Assembly (NCBI GenBank): GCA_028277465.1
Contig: JANQGF010000185.1
Span: 1-38,238 of the forward strand
Source: Chromatiaceae bacterium
GTDB lineage: Bacteria > Pseudomonadota > Gammaproteobacteria > Chromatiales > Chromatiaceae
Direction: 5' to 3'
Length of the DNA stretch: 38,238 nt
Part shown: positions 16,126 through 23,471 of the stretch, piece after piece
How positions within the stretch are numbered: position 1 is the first letter of the stretch
Layout of the letters: each line of letters starts with the position of its first letter
The notes under the pieces: generated by a model
Told to the model about the DNA's origin: nothing
Seen by the model: the letters and a program-made list of their open reading frames with translations, nothing else
The model's database searches: none
Made by a program: the position numbers and the translations under genes

Positions 16126-18768
16126 ATGATGCGCCCTTCCCTTCCTCCGACCTTGACTGGACTCATAGGGACGCCACAGAAGGCGACCACCCAGACCGCG
16201 TCCGACCCCCTCGGCGCGCGTCTGCAGGCCGCGCTCGCACCTGGCGCGCGGGTCGAGGTCGACCTGGTGCGGATCCACTCGCCGACTCTCGTCGACGTCC
16301 GGCTGCGACCCTCAGGCGGGAGCGGTCCCTGGTCGGCGGCCTCGGGCGTCCGGTTGGCCGAACCCTTGCCCGGCCCGGCCCCGACCGGGGTCGACAACCG
16401 ATCGGGAGAGTGTGCGACCGGCTCGTCAAAGGGCGTCGATGGGATACGCTTGCAAGCCGAGGTGGTGCGTCAGGGCCCGACACTCGTCCTGCGGACCTTG
16501 TCCGTAGCAAGTCCGGACGCCATATCATCGCCGACCGCACCTCCCGTGAAGGAGCGGGAGTGGTTGGATTCGGTGATCCGCCGACACCTGCCGCAGGCGC
16601 AGCCCTTGTTGCCCATCCTGACCACCTGGAGGGATCGATCGAGCCTCCCGGGGGATCGCGTCGGACGATCGAACGAGACCTCCCCGCTCGGGTCGAAGGC
16701 GACTCGCCAGGCCATCGAAACCCTGCTGGACCGGCTCGCGACCACGGGCGACCTGATCGATCCAGCACGTTTGTCCAGCCGCCTTCAGGCATCGGGCATC
16801 TGGCTCGAGGCCCTGACGGCATCGAGAATGACGGACCCCTTGCGACCCGTCGATCACACGTCGGACCTCAAGGCGCAGCTCTTGCGTCTTGCGGCGCAGA
16901 TTCGCTCCACCGCCCAGCTGTCCCCAGAGCTCGGCGGCAAGACCTCGACCCATCCCGCCGAGTCCGAACCGATCCGGCCGGGCGTACCCGACCCAAACCC
17001 AGCAAACTCGCGACGGCCGGCTGACCAAGGGCCGCCGGCCAATCGTGAAACGCAAGCGCCGACGACCTCGGTCAGACCAACTCAGCCGAGCACCCCTGAC
17101 CGCGGCCAGAGCCCACCGAGCCGGCCCACGGATCAGAGGTCGCCACCCACCAATCGGGAGACGCCAGCACCAGTCGTCCAGGCCAAGCCGACCCTTTTGG
17201 ACAGTCCCGACCGCGCTTCGGCGGTGCCGAACCGAGCCACCGAGCAAACGGCCCTGTCCACGAGCGATAAGACGCCACCGACGATCCAGGCGAAGCCGGC
17301 GCCCGGGGAGAATCCCAACCGCGGCCAGACCATGGCTGACCGGCCAACCGATCCGGTGACGCCGCCCACCGATCGGAAAGCCCCATCGGGCTCGCTGCGC
17401 GAAGGTCCAACCCAGCTAGATGGCCCCAGCCGCGTGCCGAGCCGATTGGCCAACCTGCCGACCCCGCCCCCAACCCGGGAGCCATCAGGGCCGACGCCCC
17501 CAACCAAGCCGGCCCCACTGGACGCCTCCAACCGCTTTTCGAGCCAACCGAGCCGGCCAGGCGACCAGCCACCAGGGCTCGCGACCCGCGAACCAACGGC
17601 GGCGACCCAGACCAGGACACCCCTCTCGGAACCACTCGACCCGGGTCGGGACCCGTCGAGCCGCGCCGCCGATCGGATCCTTCCTCCGGGTCGTCACGAA
17701 CGAGCACCACCGAGGGCGACCCTCGAGGCCGAGACTCGAGGTGTTGTCGGCCGCGACACGGATGGAGCCGTCAAGACGACCGTCAGCCAAAGATCGTCCG
17801 CCCTCGATTCAGGCCTTGCGCCTCCGCGCCCAGCCGCCAAGCAAACCCTGGAGACCGGCCCGGATCGGCCGAAGGAGCGCTCGGCGGACCCTCCCCCGAT
17901 CGAGGCCCTGGCTGGACGGGCTCTGGAGACCCGGCCGGCACCCTCCATCACGCCACTGCCAAGGGCAACGCATCCGACCCAGGATGTCGGGGAACGGCTC
18001 ATACGTTTGGCCGCGCAGATCCGAGCCGCGAACGGGCTGGCGGCTCGCGCCAGCGGGGGGACCCAAGCGCCAGCCTCGAGGCCCACCTCGGCCGCACCGG
18101 CAAGCCACCTTGGAGCCCCCTCCGTGCCATCCCGCGCTGGCGATCCAGCGGCAACCCCTGCGGACCGCGGGGCCCGAGAAGAGACCTTGGGACCCAAGCC
18201 CACCCTCGCGGGTAGCCTCCGCAGCACACCGAGCGCGCTCGGGCCAATGAAGGATGAGACGGGACACCCAAGCAGACCCGATACGCAAAGGCCGACGCTG
18301 CCTGGCGGGACAACTGCACTCGGTATGCTCGGCAAGGAGGTCGACGCCATGATCAAACAGGTCGTCACGCATCAGCTGCAGACGCTGGAATCGAGCACGG
18401 AGCAGCCGCGCTGGGTGCTGGAGCTGCCCTTCAAGACCCCTGCCGGCCTGATGGCATTGGAGGCCGAGATCGAACGGGAGCATCCGCACGGCCAACCGGA
18501 GGATGCGTGCTGGAGCATACGCCTCCGGCTCGATCTGCCGCGTCTCGGCCCCTTGTTGGTGAACCTGACGCTGCGCCAGGGGCGATTGAATGCGACCCTC
18601 TACGCCGGTGCGCAGGAGGCCGCCAGGGTCCTGGATCGGCACCTGGACGAGCTGCGCCGACAGTTGGAGGCACGGGAGATCGAGGTCGCCAGCCTGCATG
18701 CCGGGCATCGGCAAGCCGAGTCGGCACGGCCCCGACTCGACACGCCACTGGTCAGCGAGCAGGCGTGA
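16126..18768 (+). CDS. Second FliK-like protein with a proline-rich repeat region
   Basis: An 880-residue protein with a FliK-type C-terminal domain (about 763-862: WVLELPFKTPAGLMALEAEI, LRLDLPRLGPLLVNLTLRQG, LNATLYAGAQEAARVLDRHL). The N-terminal ~120 residues look folded (LGARLQAALAPGARVEVDLV). Residues 297-512 are six degenerate repeats of 34-37 residues. The segment LIRLAAQIR or LLRLAAQIR occurs on both sides of the repeats (252-260 and 625-633). It is not the canonical FliK, which is at the right edge of the window. It overlaps the next gene, an FlhB C-terminal homologue, so the pair probably acts on export specificity. The exact role is unknown to me. Confidence 0.85.
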   Translation: MMRPSLPPTLTGLIGTPQKATTQTASDPLGARLQAALAPGARVEVDLVRIHSPTLVDVRLRPSGGSGPWSAASGVRLAEPLPGPAPTGVDNRSGECATGSSKGVDGIRLQAEVVRQGPTLVLRTLSVASPDAISSPTAPPVKEREWLDSVIRRHLPQAQPLLPILTTWRDRSSLPGDRVGRSNETSPLGSKATRQAIETLLDRLATTGDLIDPARLSSRLQASGIWLEALTASRMTDPLRPVDHTSDLKAQLLRLAAQIRSTAQLSPELGGKTSTHPAESEPIRPGVPDPNPANSRRPADQGPPANRETQAPTTSVRPTQPSTPDRGQSPPSRPTDQRSPPTNRETPAPVVQAKPTLLDSPDRASAVPNRATEQTALSTSDKTPPTIQAKPAPGENPNRGQTMADRPTDPVTPPTDRKAPSGSLREGPTQLDGPSRVPSRLANLPTPPPTREPSGPTPPTKPAPLDASNRFSSQPSRPGDQPPGLATREPTAATQTRTPLSEPLDPGRDPSSRAADRILPPGRHERAPPRATLEAETRGVVGRDTDGAVKTTVSQRSSALDSGLAPPRPAAKQTLETGPDRPKERSADPPPIEALAGRALETRPAPSITPLPRATHPTQDVGERLIRLAAQIRAANGLAARASGGTQAPASRPTSAAPASHLGAPSVPSRAGDPAATPADRGAREETLGPKPTLAGSLRSTPSALGPMKDETGHPSRPDTQRPTLPGGTTALGMLGKEVDAMIKQVVTHQLQTLESSTEQPRWVLELPFKTPAGLMALEAEIEREHPHGQPEDACWSIRLRLDLPRLGPLLVNLTLRQGRLNATLYAGAQEAARVLDRHLDELRRQLEAREIEVASLHAGHRQAESARPRLDTPLVSEQA
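17014..17661 (+). repeat. Six degenerate ~36-residue proline-rich coding repeats
   Basis: Within the FliK-like protein each unit starts with R(P/A/L)xx(Q/P/L), has a T-x-R/K-E/A-x-P core (for example NRETPAP, TREPSGP, TREPTAA), and ends in a D/N-x-x-R-x(2-4)-S/D segment before the next Arg. Units begin at residues 297, 333, 370, 406, 440 and 477, with a partial seventh at 513. Lengths vary from 34 to 37, so the repeat is old or under weak constraint. Such tracts are expected in the ruler part of FliK proteins, where length may matter more than sequence. Confidence 0.7.
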
Positions 18769-19049
18769 GCAAGCACCAGCCTGAAGGAGACAGCCAAAAG
18801 GCCGTCGCGCTCCATTGGGATGGCCGCAACGCCCCGCGGATCACGGCCGCTGGCTCCGGCCTCACCGCCGATGAGATCATCCGCATCGCCATGGAGCATG
18901 GGGTTCCCCTCCAATCCGACCCGATCCTGGTCGAGGCATTGGCACAGATCCCCATCGGCGACGAGATCCCCGAAGAGCTCTATATCGCCGTCGCCGAGAT
19001 CCTGGCCTTCATCTTCATGCTGGAGGGGATCGACCCGCGTGCAGGCTGA
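18765..19049 (+). CDS. Stand-alone FlhB C-terminal domain protein (FlhX/YlqH-like)
   Basis: The 94-residue protein aligns over its whole length to the cytoplasmic C-terminal part of FlhB: VALHWDGRNAPRITAAGSGL, then a helix (ADEIIRIAMEHGVPLQSDPI) and IGDEIPEELYIAVAEILAFI. It has no membrane segments and no NPTH autocleavage motif, so it corresponds to the FlhB fragment after NPTH. The start is the GTG at 18765, overlapping the stop of the FliK-like gene as GTGA, which argues for coupled expression. In Bacillus and others such domains can partly replace the FlhB C-terminus. Its 3' end overlaps the DUF2802 gene on the other strand by 35 bases. Confidence 0.88.
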   Translation: MSKHQPEGDSQKAVALHWDGRNAPRITAAGSGLTADEIIRIAMEHGVPLQSDPILVEALAQIPIGDEIPEELYIAVAEILAFIFMLEGIDPRAG

Positions 19050-19440
19050 ACAATAGGTCCAACTCGGATTGGGTCAAACCACAGAGTTGACGGACCTCTT
19101 CACGCGTGCGCCCGTCCTGAATCAAGCGGATCGCTTGGGGATACAGCCCCTCACCGACGTCGCGCAGACGCAACTCACTCTGCTGGTCGGCCAGGCGTTC
19201 GAGCGCCCGTTTGACCGAGGACTGGACCTGGCCATGGGTGATCACATCCTCCGAGATCATCTTCATGGCACCATGCAAGGCCAGCATGGCCGTGTTCTGT
19301 CGTTGCAGCTCGCTCCGGAGCTCTCTGATCTGACGGCGCCAGACCAGAAGGGCAACCACGGCGTAGACCGCCAGCGCCATCGCGACGAGCGCCGCCGCCA
19401 GCGCCAGCCACAGCATTCCGACCCCGAGCTGGCCGTTCAT
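19015..19440 (-). CDS. DUF2802 membrane-anchored protein next to cheW
   Basis: A 141-residue protein with one N-terminal membrane helix (about 9-34, LWLALAAALVAMALAVYAVV), a short coiled coil (RRQIRELRSELQRQN), and a C-terminal helical domain with a helix-turn-helix look (AIRLIQDGRTREEVRQLCGL, then TQSELDLLFSLH). I recognise this as the DUF2802 type found downstream of cheW in polar-flagellum clusters. Function is unknown. It is the last gene of the chemotaxis unit, 67 bases after the repeat-protein gene. Confidence 0.8.
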   Translation of the reverse strand: MNGQLGVGMLWLALAAALVAMALAVYAVVALLVWRRQIRELRSELQRQNTAMLALHGAMKMISEDVITHGQVQSSVKRALERLADQQSELRLRDVGEGLYPQAIRLIQDGRTREEVRQLCGLTQSELDLLFSLHAGRSPPA

Positions 19441-19507
19441 CCGAGAGACCTAAGACCGCAGCCCATCCAGCCTCGCCGTCGGACCGAATCCGGGACGCGC
19501 GCAGGCG

Positions 19508-19906
19508 TCAGGCATAGTCGTCCACCAGACCTCGGCGACGCCTCGGCATAGGTGGCGAAGTAACCTCTCGGTCGCTCGGGCCGCGGGTCTCGCGCGATTC
19601 TTCCTGAACGCGTCGATCGGCTCGACGGCGGTCATGGACGCGACGCTCCCCCGAGCGTCGCTCCTCGAGTCGTCGCTCCTGCGACAGACGCGCACTGACG
19701 CGGCGCTCGTCCGAGCGACGCTCCTCGGAACGACGCTCCGACTTGCGGCGCTCCCCCGAGCGTCGCTCTCCGGAGCGACGCTCGAGCGGACGAAGCCGGC
19801 GGCGAACACCCAGTTGCTGTGCCAGACTCCGATCCTGCTCATCGCTCATGGAGCGCGACGGATTCGGTGAATGCACTGGCTTGAGTGGCTTGATCGGATC
19901 GCTCAT
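19508..19906 (-). CDS. Arginine-rich pentapeptide-repeat protein of the chemotaxis operon
   Basis: I do not recognise the family. The start at 19906 is fixed by AGGTGG about 7 bases upstream and gives 132 residues. The N-terminus is MSDPIKPLKPVHSPNPS. Residues 42-101 are twelve tandem pentapeptides of the form (E/D)RRxx, for example ERRSG, ERRKS, ERRSE, ERRVH, DRRRA, with one degenerate unit (ARLSQ). The C-terminus is basic, then acidic (PRRRRGLVDDYA). It has no signal peptide, membrane helix or Cys. Its neighbours cheW and the DUF2802 gene suggest a role in chemosensory or flagellar pole organisation, but this is only a guess from context. Confidence 0.72.
   Translation of the reverse strand: MSDPIKPLKPVHSPNPSRSMSDEQDRSLAQQLGVRRRLRPLERRSGERRSGERRKSERRSEERRSDERRVSARLSQERRLEERRSGERRVHDRRRADRRVQEESRETRGPSDREVTSPPMPRRRRGLVDDYA
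19604..19783 (-). repeat. 15-bp coding minisatellite, 12 units
   Basis: The DNA encoding the (E/D)RRxx pentapeptides has a 15-base period for 180 bases. Units differ at synonymous sites and at the two variable codons, so the array is not freshly expanded. Its structure should allow slippage and length changes in multiples of five residues without breaking the frame. Confidence 0.8.
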
Positions 19907-20049
19907 ATCAACCACCTCGAGATCAGTCGGAATCGGGTTGATTGGAACCTGGACACACCTGATGGAACTGCCCCCTGAGCCTGCAACCACGCCCCGAAGG
20001 ACACACCGAGATCTGACGCGACCGGGCCGGTGCGTTGGCGCCACCCGTC

Positions 20050-20532
20050 TCAAAGCTCGCGGATGGCCGCCCACTCCTCATCTGACAGAAGCTTATTGAG
20101 ATCGATCAGGATGGTCAGTCCCTCGTCGCTACTGGTCACACCGAGGATGAAGCGACTCGTCTGATCGCTACCGACGGCCGGCGCCGGTTCGACCGCATCG
20201 GGCGAGATCTGCACCACCTCTGCCACCGAATCGACCAGGATGCCGATATTCTGGTTATCGACATCGATGATCACGATCCGGGAGGCGTCATCGGGCTCAC
20301 GTTGGGGAAGCGACATCCGGCGGCGTGCGTCGATGACGGTCACGACGTCGCCTCGCAGATTGATGATACCCAGGATGTAGTCGGGCACACCCGGCACCGG
20401 GGCGATGTCGGTGAGCTTCAAGACCTCCTGGACCTGAAGCACGTCGATGGCATAGGTCTCCTCCGCCAAGCTGAAGGTCACATAGGCCGACGAGGCCCCT
20501 GTCGTCTGCTCTTGCGAATCTACTGCGGTCAT
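20050..20532 (-). CDS. cheW: Chemotaxis coupling protein CheW
   Basis: CheW links chemoreceptors to CheA. The start at 20532 is chosen because GAGGAAG lies 3 bases upstream and it removes an unlikely N-terminal extension, leaving 160 residues. The fold markers are VTFSLAEETYAIDVLQVQEV near residues 18-37, ILGIINLRGDVVTVIDARRR near 60-80, and VDNQNIGILVDSVAEVVQIS. It follows motD by 175 bases and leads the repeat-protein and DUF2802 genes. Confidence 0.95.
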   Translation of the reverse strand: MTAVDSQEQTTGASSAYVTFSLAEETYAIDVLQVQEVLKLTDIAPVPGVPDYILGIINLRGDVVTVIDARRRMSLPQREPDDASRIVIIDVDNQNIGILVDSVAEVVQISPDAVEPAPAVGSDQTSRFILGVTSSDEGLTILIDLNKLLSDEEWAAIREL

Positions 20533-20625
20533 TGCTTCCTCGCGGTTCTCTGCAAAACCTCTGGTTGATCTAATGATACCGAGCACTCAGCCATTTCTGT
20601 GCGTGGCAGGATGCCCCACTAGGTG

Positions 20626-20643
20626 CAGTCGCCGCGGCGACTG
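20626..20643. repeat. Perfect 18-bp palindrome between motD and cheW
   Basis: The left arm is CAGTCGCCG and the right arm its exact reverse complement. It sits in the 175-base gap where polar-flagellum relatives usually carry parC and parP. It could be an operator, an mRNA hairpin or a scar of gene loss; no promoter boxes are obvious beside it. Confidence 0.6.
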
Positions 20644-20707
20644 TGCTGAAGCCATTCGGACACCGCATTCTCGAATTCCCTCTACTGGGATTCCAGTACC
20701 TCGATCT

Positions 20708-21625
20708 TCATCGGATCTGGCCGAGATCCGGCGCATAATCGCTTCGCAGCCGCTCGGGCTCGAGGCGCTCGCTCGAGCGCGGATGAATGCCGGGAAGAAC
20801 GATCACCGCAACACGTCGATTGCGCGCCCGGCCCTCCTCCGTCGCGTTGCCGGCCACCGGTTTGAACTCGGCATATCCGATCGCCACCATGCGCTCCGGG
20901 TCGATGCCGTGCTGCGCAAAGAGGTTAACGACCGTTGCGGCCCGCCCTGAAGAGAGCTCCCAGTTGGAAGGATAGATCGGATTGCTGATCGGCAAGTCGT
21001 CAGTGTGCCCTTCGACGTGGATGCGGGTATCTCGTTTCGCCAGGATCCCGGCAACCCCCTCCAGCACTGGACGCGCGGTCGTCTCCAGGGTCGCCGAGCC
21101 GCTGGCGAACAAGAGGCTGGTATTGATCTGAATCTCGAGCCAATAGGGCCTGCGCGTCACCTGAATGAAGTCATCCTCGATCAGCCCCCCCAACGCGGAC
21201 TCGATCTCGCCGGCCATCTCGCCGATCTCGCTCAAGATTTTGCCCCGATCCCGCGCTTGCGCCGAGTCGAGCAGGCTCTCGATGGCCACATCCGTCGGCG
21301 AGGACCCATCGATGGCGGACGCGCTCCCCGACCCAGTGTCGCTGTATGCCAGGTCCATCTGGATTGGGGCGAGCGAGCGCTTCGCCTCATCGCCGATCAG
21401 GCTCAGATCCGGGTTCGGCTCCCCGACCTGAATTGGCGGCCCCCCCTCCTGCGCGCCGAACGCCTCGATCAGCGAGTTGGACAAGACGCGATACTTGCCC
21501 GCGTCGACCACCGAAATGGCATACATGACGACGAAGAAGGCCATGAGGAGGGTGACCAAGTCGCCATAGGGAATCGCCCAGGCCTCGTGATTGTCCCGCT
21601 CTTGGTGTCGATTCTTGCGCGCCAT
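20708..21625 (-). CDS. motD: Flagellar stator protein MotD (MotB family)
   Basis: MotD is the peptidoglycan-anchored half of a proton-type stator. The 305-residue protein has a short cytoplasmic start, one membrane helix with the proton-carrying Asp (Asp22 in AIPYGDLVTLLMAFFVVMYA), a variable periplasmic linker, and an OmpA-like peptidoglycan-binding domain (VEGHTDDLPISNPIYPSNWE, AIGYAEFKPVAGNATEEGRA, RNRRVAV). It follows motC by 9 bases. The place in a cheA-cheB-motC-motD unit identifies it as MotD rather than MotB. Confidence 0.94.
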   Translation of the reverse strand: MARKNRHQERDNHEAWAIPYGDLVTLLMAFFVVMYAISVVDAGKYRVLSNSLIEAFGAQEGGPPIQVGEPNPDLSLIGDEAKRSLAPIQMDLAYSDTGSGSASAIDGSSPTDVAIESLLDSAQARDRGKILSEIGEMAGEIESALGGLIEDDFIQVTRRPYWLEIQINTSLLFASGSATLETTARPVLEGVAGILAKRDTRIHVEGHTDDLPISNPIYPSNWELSSGRAATVVNLFAQHGIDPERMVAIGYAEFKPVAGNATEEGRARNRRVAVIVLPGIHPRSSERLEPERLRSDYAPDLGQIR

Positions 21626-21634
21626 GGACCCCCG

Positions 21635-22378
21635 TCAACCCTGAACGAAGCCGCTCAGCTTGTTCTCGATATTGCGCGGATTCTCGCCCTCGGCGATCGC
21701 CGCGAGTCCCTCGAGCAGCATCATCTGATAATTCGCCCGCGCCTGAACGATGCCCTTCAGCTTGTTCGCGACCGGCAGAAACAGCAGATTGGCCAGACCG
21801 ACACCATAGATGGTCGCGACGAAGGCCGCGGCGATCCCGTTTCCCAGCTTGCTGGGGTCGGCCAGATTCTGCATGACCGCCATCAGTCCCATCACGGCGC
21901 CAATGATGCCGAGCGTCGGTGCATAGATCCCCATGCTCTCGAAGACCCTCGCGCCCTGCAGATCGAACGACTCGCGGTTATCGAGATCCGACTCCAGAAT
22001 CTGGCGCAGCACCTGCGGCTCGGTCCCGTCGACCAGCAGTTGCAGCCCCTTGCGAACGAAGGGATCGGTCTCTTCCTCGGAGGCGGCCTCGAGACCCAGC
22101 AGCCCCTCCTTACGGGACAGTTGGGACCAGCCGACGATGCGCGCGATCATGGAGACCCGATCCAACCCCGGTGGGACCAGGACCCAGGGCACGATCCTCA
22201 AGGCATGCAGAAAGACCGGTGTGCGCGCCTGCACCAAGGCGGCCCCGAGGGTGCCGATCACCACGATGAGGAAGGCGGCGAGATTCCAGAGGGCCCCCAG
22301 ACTGCTGCCCTTGGCAAGCGCACCGCCCAGGATGGCCAGGAGACCCAGGAGGATCCCGACCAGGCTCAGGATATCCAT
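21635..22378 (-). CDS. motC: Flagellar stator protein MotC (MotA family)
   Basis: MotC is the four-helix stator partner of MotD. The 247-residue protein has membrane helices near residues 4-22, 30-50, 150-170 and 185-205, and a cytoplasmic loop with charged residues that meets the rotor. Family motifs include MGIYAPTLGIIGAVMGLMAV and FVATIYGVGLANLLFLPVAN. The ATG is one base after the cheB stop, so translation is probably coupled. No motA/motB pair is present in the window. Confidence 0.95.
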   Translation of the reverse strand: MDILSLVGILLGLLAILGGALAKGSSLGALWNLAAFLIVVIGTLGAALVQARTPVFLHALRIVPWVLVPPGLDRVSMIARIVGWSQLSRKEGLLGLEAASEEETDPFVRKGLQLLVDGTEPQVLRQILESDLDNRESFDLQGARVFESMGIYAPTLGIIGAVMGLMAVMQNLADPSKLGNGIAAAFVATIYGVGLANLLFLPVANKLKGIVQARANYQMMLLEGLAAIAEGENPRNIENKLSGFVQG

Positions 22379-22379
22379 C

Positions 22380-23468
22380 TCAGCAGAAGCCCTTGACCAG
22401 TGCTGGACCCACCTCCTTCAACGGCAAGACCTGATCGGCGAGACCGGCGTCGATCACCGCGGCAGGCATGCCGAATACCACCGAGCTGGCGGCATCCTGC
22501 GCCCAGACGTGGGCACCCTGGGCCTTCAAGGCCCTCGACCCTTCACGTCCGTCGGCCCCCATGCCCGTCAGCACCAGAGCGAGCACCTGCGACCTCAGCG
22601 CAGCGACTGCGGAGTTGAAGGTGATGTCGACGCTCGGTTTATAGATGATCCCGGGCGCACTGTTCTCCAGCCGGACCCGCGTCTGCGAGCCCCCCTCCAG
22701 CACCAGCTGCCGACCACCTGGTGCCAAGAGCGCGCATCCGGGCCTCAGGACGGACCCGGATGCGGCCTCGTAGACCTCGATCTCGCACAGATTGTTCAGA
22801 CGTTCGGCAAAGGCGGGGGTGAAGCTCGCGGGCATGTGCTGGACCAGCACGATGGGCAAGGGAAAGGTCTTCGGCAGGCACTTCAGCACCTCCTGCAGCG
22901 CCACCGGCCCGCCGGTCGAGGTACCAATGAGCACGGCGCGTAACGCATGCAGTGGGGTGCCACTGGCCGGCGCCCGCTGGGGCGCCACCATTCGCGGGAC
23001 GGGCGTCGCGCTCTCCGGCATCGGTGCCGCTGGACGCTCGCGGGATCCAGACCGAGCCTGTGCACGGCTGCGTCCCCTGGCAAGGGCACGCACACGCCGA
23101 CGCAACAGGACCTTCGCGGTATTCTCATCCTTCGCCATCTCGCTGAAGCGCTTCGGCAGGAAGTCCATCGCACCCGCGTCCAGGGCGTCCAGGGTCGCGG
23201 TCGCCCCCTCGGTGGTGAGGGTCGAGAACATCAGGATCGGCCGTGGGGACTCGGCCATGATGCGCCGCACCGCGGTAATGCCGTCCATCACCGGCATCTC
23301 GACATCCATGGTCACGACGTCAGGACTCAGACGCTTGACGACCTCGATCGCCTCCAGACCATTGCGCGCGGTCCCGACCACTTCGATGCCGACGTCCGCA
23401 TTGAGGATCTCGAGGATGCGTCTTCGGAAGAAGCCGGAATCATCGACCACCACGACCCGCAGCGTCAT
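22380..23468 (-). CDS. cheB: Chemotaxis methylesterase CheB
   Basis: CheB removes methyl groups from chemoreceptors and deamidates glutamines. Residues ~1-125 are the receiver domain (VVVVDDSGFFRRRILEIL, phosphorylated Asp55 in VTMDVEMPVMDG). The catalytic domain spans ~170-362, with the Ser in GTSTGGPVALQEVL, the His in VLVQHMPASFTPAFAERL and the Asp in LTGMGADGREG. The length of 362 residues and the linker are normal. It follows cheA by 3 bases. Confidence 0.96.
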   Translation of the reverse strand: MTLRVVVVDDSGFFRRRILEILNADVGIEVVGTARNGLEAIEVVKRLSPDVVTMDVEMPVMDGITAVRRIMAESPRPILMFSTLTTEGATATLDALDAGAMDFLPKRFSEMAKDENTAKVLLRRRVRALARGRSRAQARSGSRERPAAPMPESATPVPRMVAPQRAPASGTPLHALRAVLIGTSTGGPVALQEVLKCLPKTFPLPIVLVQHMPASFTPAFAERLNNLCEIEVYEAASGSVLRPGCALLAPGGRQLVLEGGSQTRVRLENSAPGIIYKPSVDITFNSAVAALRSQVLALVLTGMGADGREGSRALKAQGAHVWAQDAASSVVFGMPAAVIDAGLADQVLPLKEVGPALVKGFC

Positions 23469-23471
23469 GGT

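Noticed and set aside
19604-19783. 15-base tandem repeats as a possible CRISPR array
   Set aside because: Units are contiguous with no spacers and keep one reading frame with a good start; it is a coding minisatellite.
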